This document shows, one piece after another, positions 22,765 through 34,059 of a stretch of 64,000 bases of DNA. Location of the stretch: the NCBI GenBank assembly GCA_958510875.1, contig OY294070.1, forward strand, positions 7,564,001 through 7,628,000, read 5' to 3'. The position numbers and the translations under genes were made by a program. The stretch's first letter is position 1. Every line of letters starts with the position of its first letter. The stretch comes from Endomychus coccineus (lineage: Eukaryota; Arthropoda; Insecta; Coleoptera; Endomychidae). The notes beneath the pieces were generated by a model. That model searched no databases. It was given only the letters and a program-made list of their open reading frames with translations, and was not told where the DNA came from.

Positions 22765-24096
22765 GGTACTTCCTGTAGCTAAGAGATGATGGATAGTACC
22801 TCGCTCATATCCAGTGAGGTGAACGGGACTTGTATCCAGCAAGAAATACTGATAATTTATGCTTGCATGAATGCGCTTATTGGGTTTATCCCAATCCCGC
22901 ACCAATGATGGCCGTGTGGTAGAGCCCTCGACGCGAGAACTACGCGATAAACAAATACAGGACTACTATCCTTTGCACATTATCAAATGCCCCCTTTCCC
23001 TTTTAAAAATCTGGTCATTCTACTATTCACTCGATACGTTCCACTACTTTTTTCTACGTCTATCCTAAATTATTGCGAGCCTCCCCTACATGATCAGTCT
23101 GGCTCATAGGTATCAAGAATAGAGTAGTTGAACACCAGACTTGGTGACGGGCTGTAAGAAGATTTTTGGTGTCCTTTCTCTTTCCAATTCATCGGCCCTC
23201 TCTTTTTGGTCACGTCGTTTCGCTCAGCTCTTTTTTCAAACGTTTGATCTCTATGGAGATGCCCACTCATGGTCGAAGAACTATACATCGTGTGCGCGTC
23301 GGATAATAGGCAAAAAGACTGAGCACCAAAATTTCTCTTAGAACCGGTCAATGCCATAGCATTGCGCTTATGGGCTTCGAGTACTCTATTCTTGATCTCT
23401 ATGGTCCGGCTACGGCCCGGCGTACAAGAAAGAAGAAATATTGAGTCCCTGAGTTGTCAATGTGTTATAAACCTACGCCCTTACAATCCAACAAAAGGTG
23501 ATTATCGAAAAGCCAATAGTTCTACTTCCAAATTTTAATCTGACCAATTTACATGGTTATTCATCTGTGTGCTACCTACAAAATGAATCACCCTATATTT
23601 GGAAGAATCGACGTGAAATTAACGGTAAACTCGGTAGTTGCGCTACTAATAATATTAAAGTTTCAACCGGGACTAGAACATCGCATTGTCCGCCTAGCTA
23701 GGAAGCACCTGTTGATTTCAAACCAGATACCCACATATGATAATAACACCCTCATGCGTACAGTTTGTATACAGCAAGAGGTGACCTCATCACGTCCCTC
23801 TCAGTCCCCTACACGAACCCAGGTGATTGTAACCATTGCGTGGCAAATTTTGACAGGAAATCAATAGTTCAAGAGGATTATCAGGATACAATTTATTCTT
23901 CTATTCCACACCCTTATAACACCCAATTTATCACGAATGTAGGAGTATTTCCGCAACTATGATGTCATCTTCAAGGAATGATAAATTTTCTGTTGTGAAT
24001 AATTATTAGGCGAGTACAAAATTTGTTTTCCACTGATGAAGATAAGATTTTCTCAGAACATGGTTCAAATTACATCCCTACATCAACAGTAAAGTG
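22765..24096. other. Interval with no recognisable gene
   Basis: May include more LINE tail up to about 23000. An exact 14-bp inverted repeat TCAAGAATAGAGTA (23113-23126) / TACTCTATTCTTGA (23382-23395) brackets about 255 bp. No gene supported. Confidence 0.4.
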
Positions 24097-24100
24097 ATTC

Positions 24101-24597
24101 AAATTGGGCTAATGCTCATAAAGATTTAACTGTTGATGACTGGAGAATAGTAAGTTGCTTGAAATCTTCTAGTTTTTTTTCTTCTGTTTTTGCTCTTCTA
24201 CAGACTTGCTTCAGCGATGAATCAACTTCAAATCCTGGATGATAAGGCACAGTTTGTTAGGCGTCGCAAAACAGAAAAATTCCATCATGACTGTGTCATA
24301 AAAACTGTTAAACATCCTGTGTCTGTCATGATATGGTCGGTAATAAGTGGAAAGGGCCTAGGACTGTTGTATGTGGTCGAGGGAACCATGCGGCAAGACC
24401 AATATAAGAAAGTTTTGGAAACAAGATTGCTTCCACAGATGGAAGAATGGTTCGGGAATGGTAGAAAAGTGTTCATGCAGGATGAGGTACCTTGCCAGAC
24501 TGCAAAATCAATCAAAAATTCTTAGAAGAGATGTCTATACCACTTTTGTCTTGGCCGGGCAACTTCCCAGACATGAATCCAATAGAGATCATTAACC
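24101..24597 (+). pseudogene. Tc1-like (DD34E) transposase remnant
   Basis: Frames read NWANAHKDLTVDDWRI, then (after the 54-bp insert at 24150-24203) TCFSDES with the first catalytic D, a shift, ILDDKAQFVRRRKTEKFH, PVSVMIWSVISGKGLGLLYV, VEGTMRQDQYKKVLETRLLP, VFMQDEVPCQTAKS (second D), another shift, then FLEEMSIPLLSWPGNFPDMN and PIEI (catalytic E). This is the standard Tc1 order. The N-terminal paired DNA-binding domain and the last residues after PIEI are missing. All three catalytic positions survive although the frame is broken. Confidence 0.9.
24150..24203 (+). other. Intron-like 54-bp insert in the Tc1 transposase
   Basis: Begins GTAAGT and ends in a long pyrimidine tract followed by CTACAG. 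Removing it joins DDWRI to TCFSDES in frame and restores exactly the spacing seen in Tc1 transposases (W, four residues, F-S-D-E-S). Tc1 genes are usually intronless at this position, so it is either a true mini-intron or an insertion that happens to look like one. Confidence 0.6.
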
Positions 24598-24599
24598 TT

Positions 24600-26930
24600 A
24601 ACCACCACCCTATCCTCTGCACTTTTCTCTATCGAATTTCTCACCCCCTTTCATACTACGCTATTAAAATAATAATAACAATTATTGTAAAAGCCTAACA
24701 TATTCTTCCAAAACGTACGCATCAAGCATCAAGGTGAGAAAAACATAAACAGGCCTCTTATCAAAAATCTGCCCCATGGTCTCATTGATGGTAACTATGA
24801 CGCTGACGAAACGTCCTTGAGGTTTACGAGAGTAATTCAAAGGTTAACAGTTTGATAATCTCAATTTTCAGTCCAAGTATGTATTCTTCTATTAATTAAA
24901 ATCCAATTGTTACAGATTCGAGAATGACACGTCGTATCGACCCGGTCGGTAACATCCTGAGTCAACCATGTAAGTTAATTAAGCATGAGACGAATTGAAC
25001 GATTCGATTAAATAAAATGTCGCTAATTGTAGATAATCGAAGCGGAAGGTCGAGAAAACCGAACACTGAGTGCATGTAGGTTTGACATTGATAGAAGTAA
25101 CGTTGTGTCGCGCTAATATCCAAGACACTCCCCATAATAAATTAGTCCTAATTCTGACAGTGGTGCGGTGCTTCGTTACCGAGATAACCACACGATAGAT
25201 TTTATCACCTTGTTTTTATTACTTTGCCCTGTTTAATTGTATCTTATTAGTGCTGAGTAAACCTATGTACGATCTACGTAAAAGCGATCACGCATCCTCG
25301 TGAAGCTCTACAATTATTATCAGAGTTGCAGAGATGAACGAAAGAGTCTTTGCCACTCCGCGAGCATCTACGCTGGGACGCTCACAGAATACTGTAGGTA
25401 TAACCAGAAGTTCACCAACAGAATACTAAGTATAACCAAAAGGATCACTCTGTCTATTTATGAATGAAATAGTAAAAGAAACCAATGGCCTTGAAATAAA
25501 TTTCGTAACAAACAGTTGTAAGGGTTACAATTTACTCTTACTAAAGAATTAACTAAAAGCTCTATTTTATCACTTGGTTGCCGACAGCTACAGTGAAGAT
25601 GGTCGAAGGTTATATTTTAGATGTTAAAAATTCGGGCGCCAGAGTATTTTAACCAACCAATGAATTATGTATATAACTAGAGGATGCAAATACTCAAGTC
25701 CCCAGGTTAAATTACCCTGAAAGAAAAGAAAATAAAAGATCTGTACCCAGAATGATTGAAATTTACTTTGAAATACTAATATTGATATAATTTATGACAG
25801 AACTCATATTAATGAGATATGAAGCGAATGAATGGAAAATATGGATGAAGATAATTACTTAAATCATTAAAACAGTGAACAGTTGAACTTACACAATATA
25901 CAATACTCAATGATTATTAAAATTGTTACATAAACCAAATCGATAGCCTGACCTGTGAGAGCCGGATGTTGTACTTGCTTGGTGATGTTAAATTACTTCT
26001 ACTCCATGTAGGGGTCCCTGCCACAATTGTGATACCGTTTCCACGATTGTACAGCACAAATAAATCAGCGACTCCTGAGTAATCATTCCACAGCAGATTC
26101 AAGCAATTCTCAACACACTTCTTGTTGAATTTTCCACAACAAAGATAAAAAAAAGAGGAAGAAGAAGAACCCTGAAATCACGATATGTTCAAACCTCTAT
26201 TGTTCTATTGTCGTCAGAAGACAGACATGAACAAAATACATAACAATTGTCAACAAATTAGGACTATCCTATGTACTGTCAGATACCACTTATGAAGGCA
26301 AATTATTTCCTGAAGTTGGTGGATAAATCAAATGAAATTACAAGATAGTTACCTCTATCACGATAGGGTTTTCCTTCAAATGAGACAACTTTATTTCCGT
26401 TCACAACCAGTCACGTCGAAACCAGGTTTAGATTCCCTAAGGTACATTAATTACCCAATTAATTCCAAATATTCCAATCCAAATTGGTAATTGATGTCTT
26501 TGTTTTCAACGGAAGAATATTCCCAGAATTTGGTTCCAAACAACAAGCTCCGTATCACCTCCCTGTTGAAAATAACCTAGCGACGCACTTCTCACTTGAA
26601 CGATTGACCAGAAGTGTCGCCATTTTCTCGCCTTTCCGACTTTCTCGTTGTCTCACAGAACACCCTCAAAATAGAAACGGAACTGACACCGAACAACCAT
26701 GACCCTTAGAATATACAGTCCATGACTTAGAATATACGGTCTAGCATAACTGACGTCACAGAAGTTAACCGATTGTACTACAGCGGCCATTTCCAAGCCG
26801 TTAAGTGGAATTTACACGTTACACAGTATGAGTTTACAGAAATTAGTCGAAAGAAGGCCTATTTCTAGAAATCGAATTATCACTCAACATCCGAAATCGA
26901 GTGGCGCTACGCATCCTCCTAGTAGGTGGT
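24600..26930. other. 2.3 kb interval with no recognisable gene
   Basis: AT-rich, with no ORF longer than about 70 codons that I can support. It may be host intergenic or intronic DNA, since no transposon motifs were recognised. A short purine run (GAGGAAGAAGAAGAA) lies near 26155. Confidence 0.45.
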
Positions 26931-26934
26931 GAAA

Positions 26935-27600
26935 TTTCCTCCCACTCACCGCCGTCTGACCATAGTCTTTAACTCTTGGCTTAAAGAGGAGCGGCAATTT
27001 CCAAGATGGGCTGTCGAGGGGTACACTGTGCTGCTTTCAAAGGATGGGGAGAACCTGGTGATAGATAGATCTATCACTGAGGACTCCATACTCTACAAGC
27101 GCAAATTTTCCATGGCCAGACTTGACTACCCCAAGACATTTGATTCAACATCAAATGTATATTATTGTACTTGCTCCAAGGCCTTGCGGTACCAACCCCA
27201 CTAGTGAGATGCATAGAACATCTGTTGCCACTCTGGAAGACTCGTTTTGCCATCACATCAGACACGAAGAGTCTTGACAGAATTGGTAACATTCAAGAGG
27301 GTGGTGTTTTGCAAGGTGACACCTTGAGCCCTACGGGTGCTGTATTACCATCTAAGGCACTCGTACGGCATGGACCAAAAATCGGTGCTACCTTACAAGT
27401 CCGTTGTCGGAAACGATAAATTCCAGATCAACTGGAAACACCCAATTTCGACCGTCAGGTCAGGCCTGACGTTGTCCTCCTCGATAAACAATGCAAGACT
27501 ATGTATGTCATTGAATTCTCTGCTCCGGCAGAGAAGAACATAGTCTTGAAAGACAAGGAAAAATTTACGAAGTATGAAGATCTCCTGTTCGAGTACTAAA
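26935..27600 (+). pseudogene. R4/R2-like non-LTR element remnant (RT + C-terminal endonuclease)
   Basis: Frames read WLKEERQFPRWAVEGYTVLL (RT N-terminal block), then after a deletion GLAVPTPLVRCIEHLLPLWK, FAITSDTK, RIGNIQEGGVLQGDTLSP (RT motif B), a second deletion that removes the YxDD palm, and finally KFQINWKHPIST, RPDVVLLDKQCKTMYVIEFS, APAEKNIVLKDKEKFTKYED (the PD..D-K restriction-like endonuclease of R2/R4-type LINEs). A second copy of the same family, with the palm, lies at 37714-38160. Dead, with at least two deletions. Confidence 0.75.
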
Positions 27601-27821
27601 TGCATAGTGAAATACAAACACGTTTCGTGTTAGCAGTTCACAGGCCAAGTTTTGGTTCTCCAGGTTATTTCATAGTCAATGCTCATATTTTCTTTGAAAC
27701 CATACTGAGATTTGTTTGATATATTGTTGCTATCAAGAACTTATGCTAATCGTAATTATATACATTTTCAGTAATTTTGCTTAAGCTAGTAGTCAATGAA
27801 AAATTTGGCCCATGGGTACTA
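27601..27821. other. Short linker, no gene
   Basis: AT-rich; nothing recognised. Confidence 0.3.
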
Positions 27822-28475
27822 CGAGGGCAAAGTGAAATGTCCCTGAAAAATGAAACAAGAAAAGATTTATTTGGTCAAAGTTATTTTATTTCTCAAAATA
27901 ATCTCCTTGTAGCTCGAAACACTTGGTTCAACGTTTTTCTAATTTTTCGACCCCTTCCAAATAATACGATTTCGGCAATCGTTCAAAATAGGCGTTTGTT
28001 TCAGCCGTTTCGGCGTCGAATCGATCCAACAGCTCTGCATAATATACGCCGGTGATCGTTCTGTCCTTTTCAAGGTAATCGATATGGACGATACCGTGTC
28101 CATCCCAAAAAAATATCGCCATAACTTTGTTGGCCTATAAACCCACTTTGGTCTTTTTCGGCTTCGACTCGCCCGGACAAGTCCACTGTTTCGATTGTTC
28201 ACGAAAATCAGTAAGCCACTTGTGAATCTTCCCAAGCGAAGGTGAAGCGTCCCCATAATGCTTTGGTTTGCGTAATGTTTTTTCCACGGAAAAAGTAATG
28301 TTTAGTCAAAAAGCGAAATTCACTTTTTTCCATGTTTAATTGCTTTCGATGGGTGTCAAAACAGAACTGAATGTCATATCAGTCTGTTAATGTTAATGCA
28401 TTCTAGTTGAAGATGGTACATCAGAAATATTTCATGGGATTTTCGATTTTTCAGGGAGTTTTCATCTTGCCCTCG
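27822..28475 (-). mobile_element. mariner, internally deleted (654 bp), with transposase scraps
   Basis: Ends CGAGGGCAAAGTGAAATGTC and CATCTTGCCCTCG are inverted copies flanked by TA. Minus-strand scraps: a start region FRLL..(MEKSEF-like, near 28335), then PSRKRPKWVYRPTKLWRYFF, WDGHGIVHIDYLEKDRTITG, VYYAELLDRFDAETAET, and the C-terminal end LPKSYYLEGVEKLEKR. The block between the second catalytic D and the C-terminus is deleted. It is closely related to the mariner at 15269-16465. Confidence 0.88.
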
Positions 28476-28742
28476 TATAATAGTTTTCTTTAAAATGTTA
28501 GGGAATATTCCATTGGTTGAGACTGTTGACTACATGCAGGATTGGTTTTACGCAGTATATAAAACATGAATTGAATATTGTCAATTCCTGGAGCTGATTT
28601 ATATTTCAGATCACTTATATGTTCTTAATGATTCCTTTTTCCGCTAGTCATGGTGGAGGCATCGACGTTTGATTCACTCATAAGGAAGCCAAACCTATGG
28701 CAAAACCAGAGAAAAAGGCATAGCTTTAGCTCATGTTTTATA
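28476..28742. other. Linker between two transposons, no gene
   Basis: AT-rich; nothing recognised. Confidence 0.3.
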
Positions 28743-30155
28743 CTGGGTTCCCCATAATAGACTACTCATTTTATATTATTAATAAATTCCTACGAGATAA
28801 CTAAATAGGTTGTTCTCTGTGGGATTATCTTATGTAGTCTTTGGGATTTAAGTAAATTATTAATCAAGTAGGCGCCTGTCACAAATAAATTTTAAATTAA
28901 TAATTTCGTTGAACGCCATTTTTCTACGAGAAGTTTGTTAGTTTTCATCAATAATTATTTAATTTTTTTGCTTTGATACATTATTTCAACATCCGTTTGA
29001 GTTTTCATGGATTACTCAGTTCAACAACGTGTGTTTTGTGTAGAAACTTACATAAGAAGCAATTCGATAGAAGAAGTTAGGCGTGCATTCCGGCGTCAGT
29101 TTATTAACAAAAATAGGGGTCACGCGCCAAACAGTAAAGCTGTTCAGTTATGGGTTCGTCATTGACGTGACAATGGTTCTGTACAAAATTTGAAGAAGCC
29201 TGGACGTCGAAGAACAGTTCGTACATCAGAAAATATTGAACGAGTTAGAATTGCGTTTACGAGAAGTCCTAAAAGGTCTGCTAATCGACAAACCCTTATC
29301 CTAGGAATATCGAAGGGAAACTTAGATCGAATTCCATATAAATAGCAAATGACACAGCACCTTAGCAATCAAGATAAAGAAGCAAGGTAGCATTTTTAAA
29401 TGTACATCAAGGAGCAATTCACAGTCTCCTACTGACCGACGAAGCAAATTTTTATTTGAACGGCATGGTCAATAAACAGAATTTTAGATACTGGTCAAAT
29501 GAAAATCCTCTTGAAATCTTTACACAGAACCTCCATAATCCAAAAGTTGTTGTGTGGTGTGGAGTAGGATCTTTTGGTATTATTGGCCCTTATTAATTTG
29601 AGGATGAAAATAACCGCGTAGAGGCATTTCTCATTCCAGAATTAAATAGACGAGGATTACTAAACAATGCCTTACTATTCCAACAAGAAGGGGCAACAGC
29701 TCATACCGCCAGAAACTCAATGAGGGTCCTGCGAGAAATGTTTAATGGCCGACTCATTTCTCGATTCGGAGATTTGCCTTGGCCTTCGAGGTCTCCCGAC
29801 TTAACGGCACCTGATTCTTTCCTGTGGGTTATATTTAAAAGTCAAAGTGTTTGCGAGTCGTCCAGGTACAATCGAGGAACTGAAAGTCAAAGAAGTTGAA
29901 GGAATAGACGAAGGTTTGCTACGCCGTGTAATGAACCACTTTTTATCTAATATTGAAAAATGTGTTGAAGTTGGTGGAGGTCATTTAGAAGACGTGATTT
30001 TTAAAAGTTAGAATTAAATTAGCCAAATATTTATAAGTTATCATAAATCCCAAAGAGTTAGCTGTAATTTAGTAAAATAAAAAGTTTGTTTTGTTAACTA
30101 AAAAAAATTTTTATTCAAATATTAAAATGGGGGTAGTCTATTATGGGGAACCCAG
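28743..30155 (+). mobile_element. Full-length DD41D-type Tc1/mariner element
   Basis: Ends CTGGGTTCCCCATAATAGAC (28743) and GTCTATTATGGGGAACCCAG (ending 30155) are exact inverted copies flanked by TA. The 1.41 kb length and a single central transposase gene fit. Only point-type damage is seen, so this is one of the better-preserved elements here. Confidence 0.93.
29007..30011 (+). pseudogene. DD41D transposase pseudogene
   Basis: ATG 29007 starts MDYSVQQRVFCVETYIRSNS, then helix-turn-helix blocks with SKAVQLWVRH and GRRRTVRTSENIERVRIAF. The catalytic part reads LLTDEANFYLNGMVNKQNFR (first D), VVVWCGVGSFGIIGPY, ELNRRGLLN, FQQEGATAHTARNSM (second position is E where the family has D), WPSRSPDLTAPDSFLW (third D). 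The second and third positions are 41 residues apart. It ends VGGGHLEDVIFKS at the stop 30009-30011. In-frame stops near 29163 and 29596, frameshifts near 29320 and 29840, and the D-to-E change make it inactive. Confidence 0.92.
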
Positions 30156-30929
30156 TATAATAAAACTTCGATTCTACAATCCTTTGGGCCTATCATCCAC
30201 CATAAATCTACGTTGACTGTAGAATAACCGATAAAAGAGCAAAGTATCCAGAACTTTCTTATTGCCTAGCTTATGGCACAATTTTAAAGACGAAATTTTT
30301 CTTATGTAACTGTAATTTCAACATAATTAGACGAACACCTCTGCCGTAAAGTATCTGTTTGGCGAGTCATAAATCTAATTACAAACTGACACTTAAAACG
30401 TGAAACGTTCGCATTGTCTATGATCTAAAAATCGATCTGGTAAACATTGTTAATGGAAGTTATTCCGATCGGTGATATTGTAAAAGAGGGAATCGATAAT
30501 GTTGGCTACACTTAGCGAGGCATTATGTGTGACATCCTTTTGACGTAAAGTCCCATTTCGCTCCGAATGACTTCAATTTCCTATCATTAGCAACATAAAG
30601 GCGACGGTTGTGTACTGGAATAAGCTGGTGAAAACGATAAATTAACACGTTTCACTTCTTGGTTCTTATTTCGAGCCCGACTAGCTCGATTTATCTACCT
30701 AGATTCATATAAATTTCGTGCGAAGACCTGCAGTATTATTATAATAATTAATCACTATCATTATTTTCCACATGAACACTTTTCGTTTCGTAATTATCTT
30801 GCTTTACGAATACGAAAGGTCTTGTGCTCGGTAACAGATAACATTACGTTGTAGCTTCTCTCGGAATTGCCACAACATCGGACTCTTTCCATGTAGATTT
30901 TGTAGCCTTCATGCCACTTTGATCCCTAA
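30156..30929. other. Interval with no recognisable gene
   Basis: AT-rich, with no repeat or ORF that I can name. Confidence 0.45.
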
Positions 30930-31230
30930 TATGATGATGTCAGGTTCAACTATCCCTATAAAGTCCTCAATATGAATGCTCGGTATCACCGCCAATAGCA
31001 CCCTTTCATGGGATAATCGTGTGAGGTCCATTGCGAAAACCGCTTTACAAAAACTTGGTTTCCTACTTTACATCCCAGCAGCTCCTCATAATCTACAAAG
31101 CACAGATTCGACCTGTTCTGGAGTACTGTTTGGAGTTGGGCTCCCAAACATACGCTGAAGCTCTTGGATTTTATCCAGAAGACAGCTATGAAACTTGCAG
31201 GGATGAGAATCCAACATAAGTGGCAGAGTA
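30930..31230 (+). pseudogene. Non-LTR RT C-terminal fragment (Jockey-like thumb)
   Basis: Reads LGITANSTLSWDNRVRSIAK, TALQKLGFLL, then in a shifted frame YFTSQQLLIIYKAQIRPVLE and YCLELG. This is the block after the YADD palm in Jockey-type LINEs (LGI..., then IYKAQIRP.LEYC). One frameshift near 31080. No palm upstream. The fragment at 35935-36090 carries the preceding block of a similar protein. Confidence 0.8.
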
Positions 31231-31369
31231 ACTGACACGATATCCCTAGTGGGAGAGTCACGTATGAATTCATTAAGGATGCAGACCACTGAATTATGAA
31301 CGTATTTCTGTATAGCAGGGAGCTTGCTCTCAGTGCAGAATGTGATTGTCAGATGAGGGCGCATTGAAG

Positions 31370-31812
31370 ACTGTCGACTTGTGTTGTTAGAATGTGAATT
31401 CTACGCCGATATCAGGTAAATAAGAACCGAAGGGGGTATCTCAACCCTGTTGGAATCCCTCCGACATGAGGTTAGGTACATAATGTTAGGTCAGTATGTT
31501 AAGGAGGGGCTTGGAAGGAGAGTTGGGGGAAGGTCCGGACCGATTTTGACTCACTACGGAAAAGTTACGCGTGCGGCTGGGGGCTATTCCCTGGTGGGTC
31601 TCCTGGTTGTTCGACAGGGCCCTAGTTTGTAATCCCCGAAACTCGTGACCGGTGAAGAACCCAGTGGAAGTCTTTAGAATTGGTGATTCCACGAACTCGA
31701 ATTAGCTGACCAGTGCTAAGATGACAAGATCTCAACTGGGAGAGGTGTTAAGCCTCGAAGATTCGACCGGTGAGCCAAACCGGTACCACGGAGGTCTGGG
31801 AGGCCACCCGGG
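31370..31812 (+). pseudogene. R1-like LINE C-terminus and 3' tail repeat, copy 2
   Basis: LLECEFYADIR (the end of the C-terminal Cys/His block; a C is visible) is followed by EGGISTLLESLRHEVRYIM and QYVKEGLG. From about 31540 the sequence matches the tail at 22425-22700, including CTGACCAGTGCTAAG and ACCCGGGTATAC. It therefore shows the coding end and 3' tail of this LINE in their natural order. Confidence 0.7.
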
Positions 31813-31829
31813 TATACAGAGCTATTCGT

Positions 31830-32303
31830 CTGATTGATGTTTTAACACCTTTTTTTTATTTTGACTTTGTCATTGGACATTTAGCCGCAAAATTATATAT
31901 GGTAGTGGAGGCACAACATCAAAAAAAAAACTAGTTCGAGACAATAGAGAAAAAAACAAAAGGATAGGAGAAAGTGAACACATTTCACACCAAGTGGCCT
32001 GTCATGGTGACTAACACAAAAAAAACCAATGAAAAAAAAAACGTGTTGCACTCGGGGACTGCCGCGGTGAAGCTATTGCATAGCATTTTTTCTCAACTTA
32101 TGCAATTATAATTATTTATTTATTTTTAATTTATGCAGTATTTTTTTTTCTTTGATATTAATTCAAGTTTTTTCTTTGATATTAATTCAAGTTACACTTT
32201 TTGAGCGTGGTGACCGATTAGAAAACAATTTTTTTTCTTTTATTGAATAAATGAGAAGTTAATATCGTTTAAAATATTTTAATTATTTCACAATACATGT
32301 AGG
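31830..32303 (-). other. Non-coding sequence downstream of the Helentron ORF
   Basis: Poly-A/T-rich. The 23-bp unit TTTTTCTTTGATATTAATTC(AAG) is directly repeated at about 32148 and 32169. The GC-richer block GGGGACTGCCGCGGTGAAGC near 32057 stands out and could belong to the element's terminal region. I could not identify a Helentron terminus or hairpin with confidence. Confidence 0.4.
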
Positions 32304-33225
32304 TTATTCAGAAATTTTTATCATTGAAACTATAGGCTTATGGTAACTGAAATAAGAGACATAAGTTTGAGACTTGATATCCTCTAAATATCTGGAAAAT
32401 ACCGCGTCAATGGTGGCCCCATGTTTTGTTGTGGATTCTTGTGGATCATTATTCATTTTCAAATTCAATTTTTCCGAAAGAAAAGTTGTCAACCGCTCTG
32501 ATTTTTTATCAGCGAAGTTGATGTTGAAATCGCCAGCCAAGATAAGTGGAAATTTATTACCATTTGTACCAAGTATTTTCGACCCTTCTTCAGTGTACTC
32601 CAGTAAAGTGCGATGAATAAAATGCTCTACCTCTTCCAATTTTGGATTCGGAGAAATGTAAATTGCTACCATGACTATGTGTAGGCCATTTCTAAGTTTG
32701 CATAAGCACGCACAAATATCTCCACAAAATGAGCGCCTAACATTAACATCGCTAACGTGTGCAATATTTATTTCAATATTCGGAGTCATAATATTAGTTA
32801 CATTATTATTATTTTGGTAAATAGCTACCCCACCTTTTGGAACAGTATCTCGTTTGAATTGAACAATACAATTGAAATTAGGTATTTCAATCGGATTATC
32901 ATGCGCCATGCAAGTTTCGGTAAGAAGTAACACATTTGTTTGTCTCGTAACTGAATCTTGTAAATCGTATTTGTGACTATTTAGACTTTGGCAATTGAAA
33001 GTCATTATTGAAATGCCATTTCTATTACTAAGGAAATCTAAGACACTTTGAGCTGTCGTCTGAACACTATTTAAAGGCAGTCTTTTGAATTCTTGCAACA
33101 AAGATGCAGTCGATGCAGCTTGCCTTCGATTATTATAAAACTTGAATGTAGAATTATCGTTTTTTGTCGTGATATACAATTTTTCAATATTAGTCACCCG
33201 AGAGAGCGCAACATAAACGAGTTCC
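32304..33225 (-). pseudogene. Helentron-type protein C-terminus: end of PIF1-like helicase + endonuclease
   Basis: The frame opens within ELVYVALSRVTNIEKLYI, the last conserved motif (VI) of PIF1-family helicases. An uninterrupted exonuclease-endonuclease-phosphatase domain follows: MTFNCQSLNSHKYDL (N), LLLTETCMAHD (E), GGVAIYQN, VAIYISPNPK, LILAGDFNINF (D, N), GATIDAVFSR (D). The final SDH motif reads SYHKP, losing the D. The helicase-then-nuclease order is characteristic of Helentrons (Helitron relatives). About 307 codons are open, but the Rep and helicase parts are missing: upstream sequence at 33226 is another repeat. Alternative: a LINE endonuclease; the helicase motif argues against it. 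Confidence 0.82.
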
Positions 33226-33700
33226 TGTTATTTTTCGTTACGGAATTTCTTGATTCGGTCGTCGCGCCCAAAGCCCGCGATAAAAGCTATATGCAATATA
33301 TTCAATAGCTTAATAGAAACATGTACTCTCAGGTCTCTGCTACGCGCGTCTAACGTATAAACTCTAACTGACGCGTAGCGAGCTCCTAGAGGCATATGTC
33401 AAAATGATTTCGTTCGTAGCTAATTACATAGGACGTCTGGAGTTCATGCAATTATGTTTTAGATAATTCGAACCTTCCAATTTCGATAGGCCACCTGAAA
33501 ATCCCTTAGTCTAAAGCGCTAGAGTGTTATAACATTCGTATAAAATAGCGAAATTTCTCACTTTTAGAAACTTCAAATTAATTAATTAATTTGACACATG
33601 TTAGGTGTTTAGGTCTTACATTATTTTTCGTTACGGAATTTCTAGATTCGGTCGCCGCGCTCAAAGCCCGCGATAAAAGCTGTATGCAATAGCTTAAAAA
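33226..33700. repeat. Direct repeat pair enclosing a family C fragment
   Basis: TTATTTTTCGTTACGGAATT through GCCCGCGATAAAAGCT.TATG occurs at about 33228-33295 and again at about 33621-33690. Between them, 33305-33600 matches the family C elements (CTACGCGCGTCTAACG, GCGAGCTCCT, TTTCGTTCGTAGCTAATTAC). The left repeat cuts the helicase reading frame, so this composite is inserted into, or recombined with, the Helentron. Confidence 0.7.
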
Positions 33701-34059
33701 TTTAGGTTTAACACAAATGGGTAATTAGACAAATCTGACCTAGGGCTAATAAAGCAAAGTTTTTAAATTTTGACAGTTATATTCGTAATTTACAATTAAC
33801 GAGAAATTTTCATAGAATCATATACAGCATCGGAAAGTATTTATCTTGGGTATGATGGTTTCATGAGAGCGTAAAGAATAGCTTGCTATATATTCAGGGC
33901 GGTCAGTTCAGGACGTAGGACGTCAGTATTATACCAGCACCAGTCGGGAGAATGTGCGAGTCGCTGTGTATGCCTCGGGTAGGGTAAGAGGAGGGGCGTA
34001 CAGCAGTGCGTCTATTTTGTTTATTTGGTATTATCATATCATTGCGTTCCCTGTTGCAC
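33701..34059. other. Interval with no recognisable gene
   Basis: Contains a GC-richer patch (about 33895-34010) with TATATA at about 33888 and two CAGT-type sequences, but no clear promoter architecture. Nothing supported. Confidence 0.4.

Noticed and set aside
22438..22905. 155-codon minus-strand open frame
   Set aside because: It lies antisense across the GC-rich LINE tail shared with 31540-31812 and has no motif; the other copy does not keep the frame.
23113..23395. MITE defined by a 14-bp inverted repeat
   Set aside because: The inverted repeat is exact but short, with no target duplication and no second copy in the window.
25950..26760. Possible LTR of a retrovirus-like element
   Set aside because: Some punctuation-like sequence is present, but there is no second LTR, primer-binding site, gag or integrase motif.
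33880..34020. Promoter with TATA box and initiator
   Set aside because: TATATA and CAGT words are present but are spaced too closely for a standard TATA-initiator pair, and no gene follows on the plus strand.
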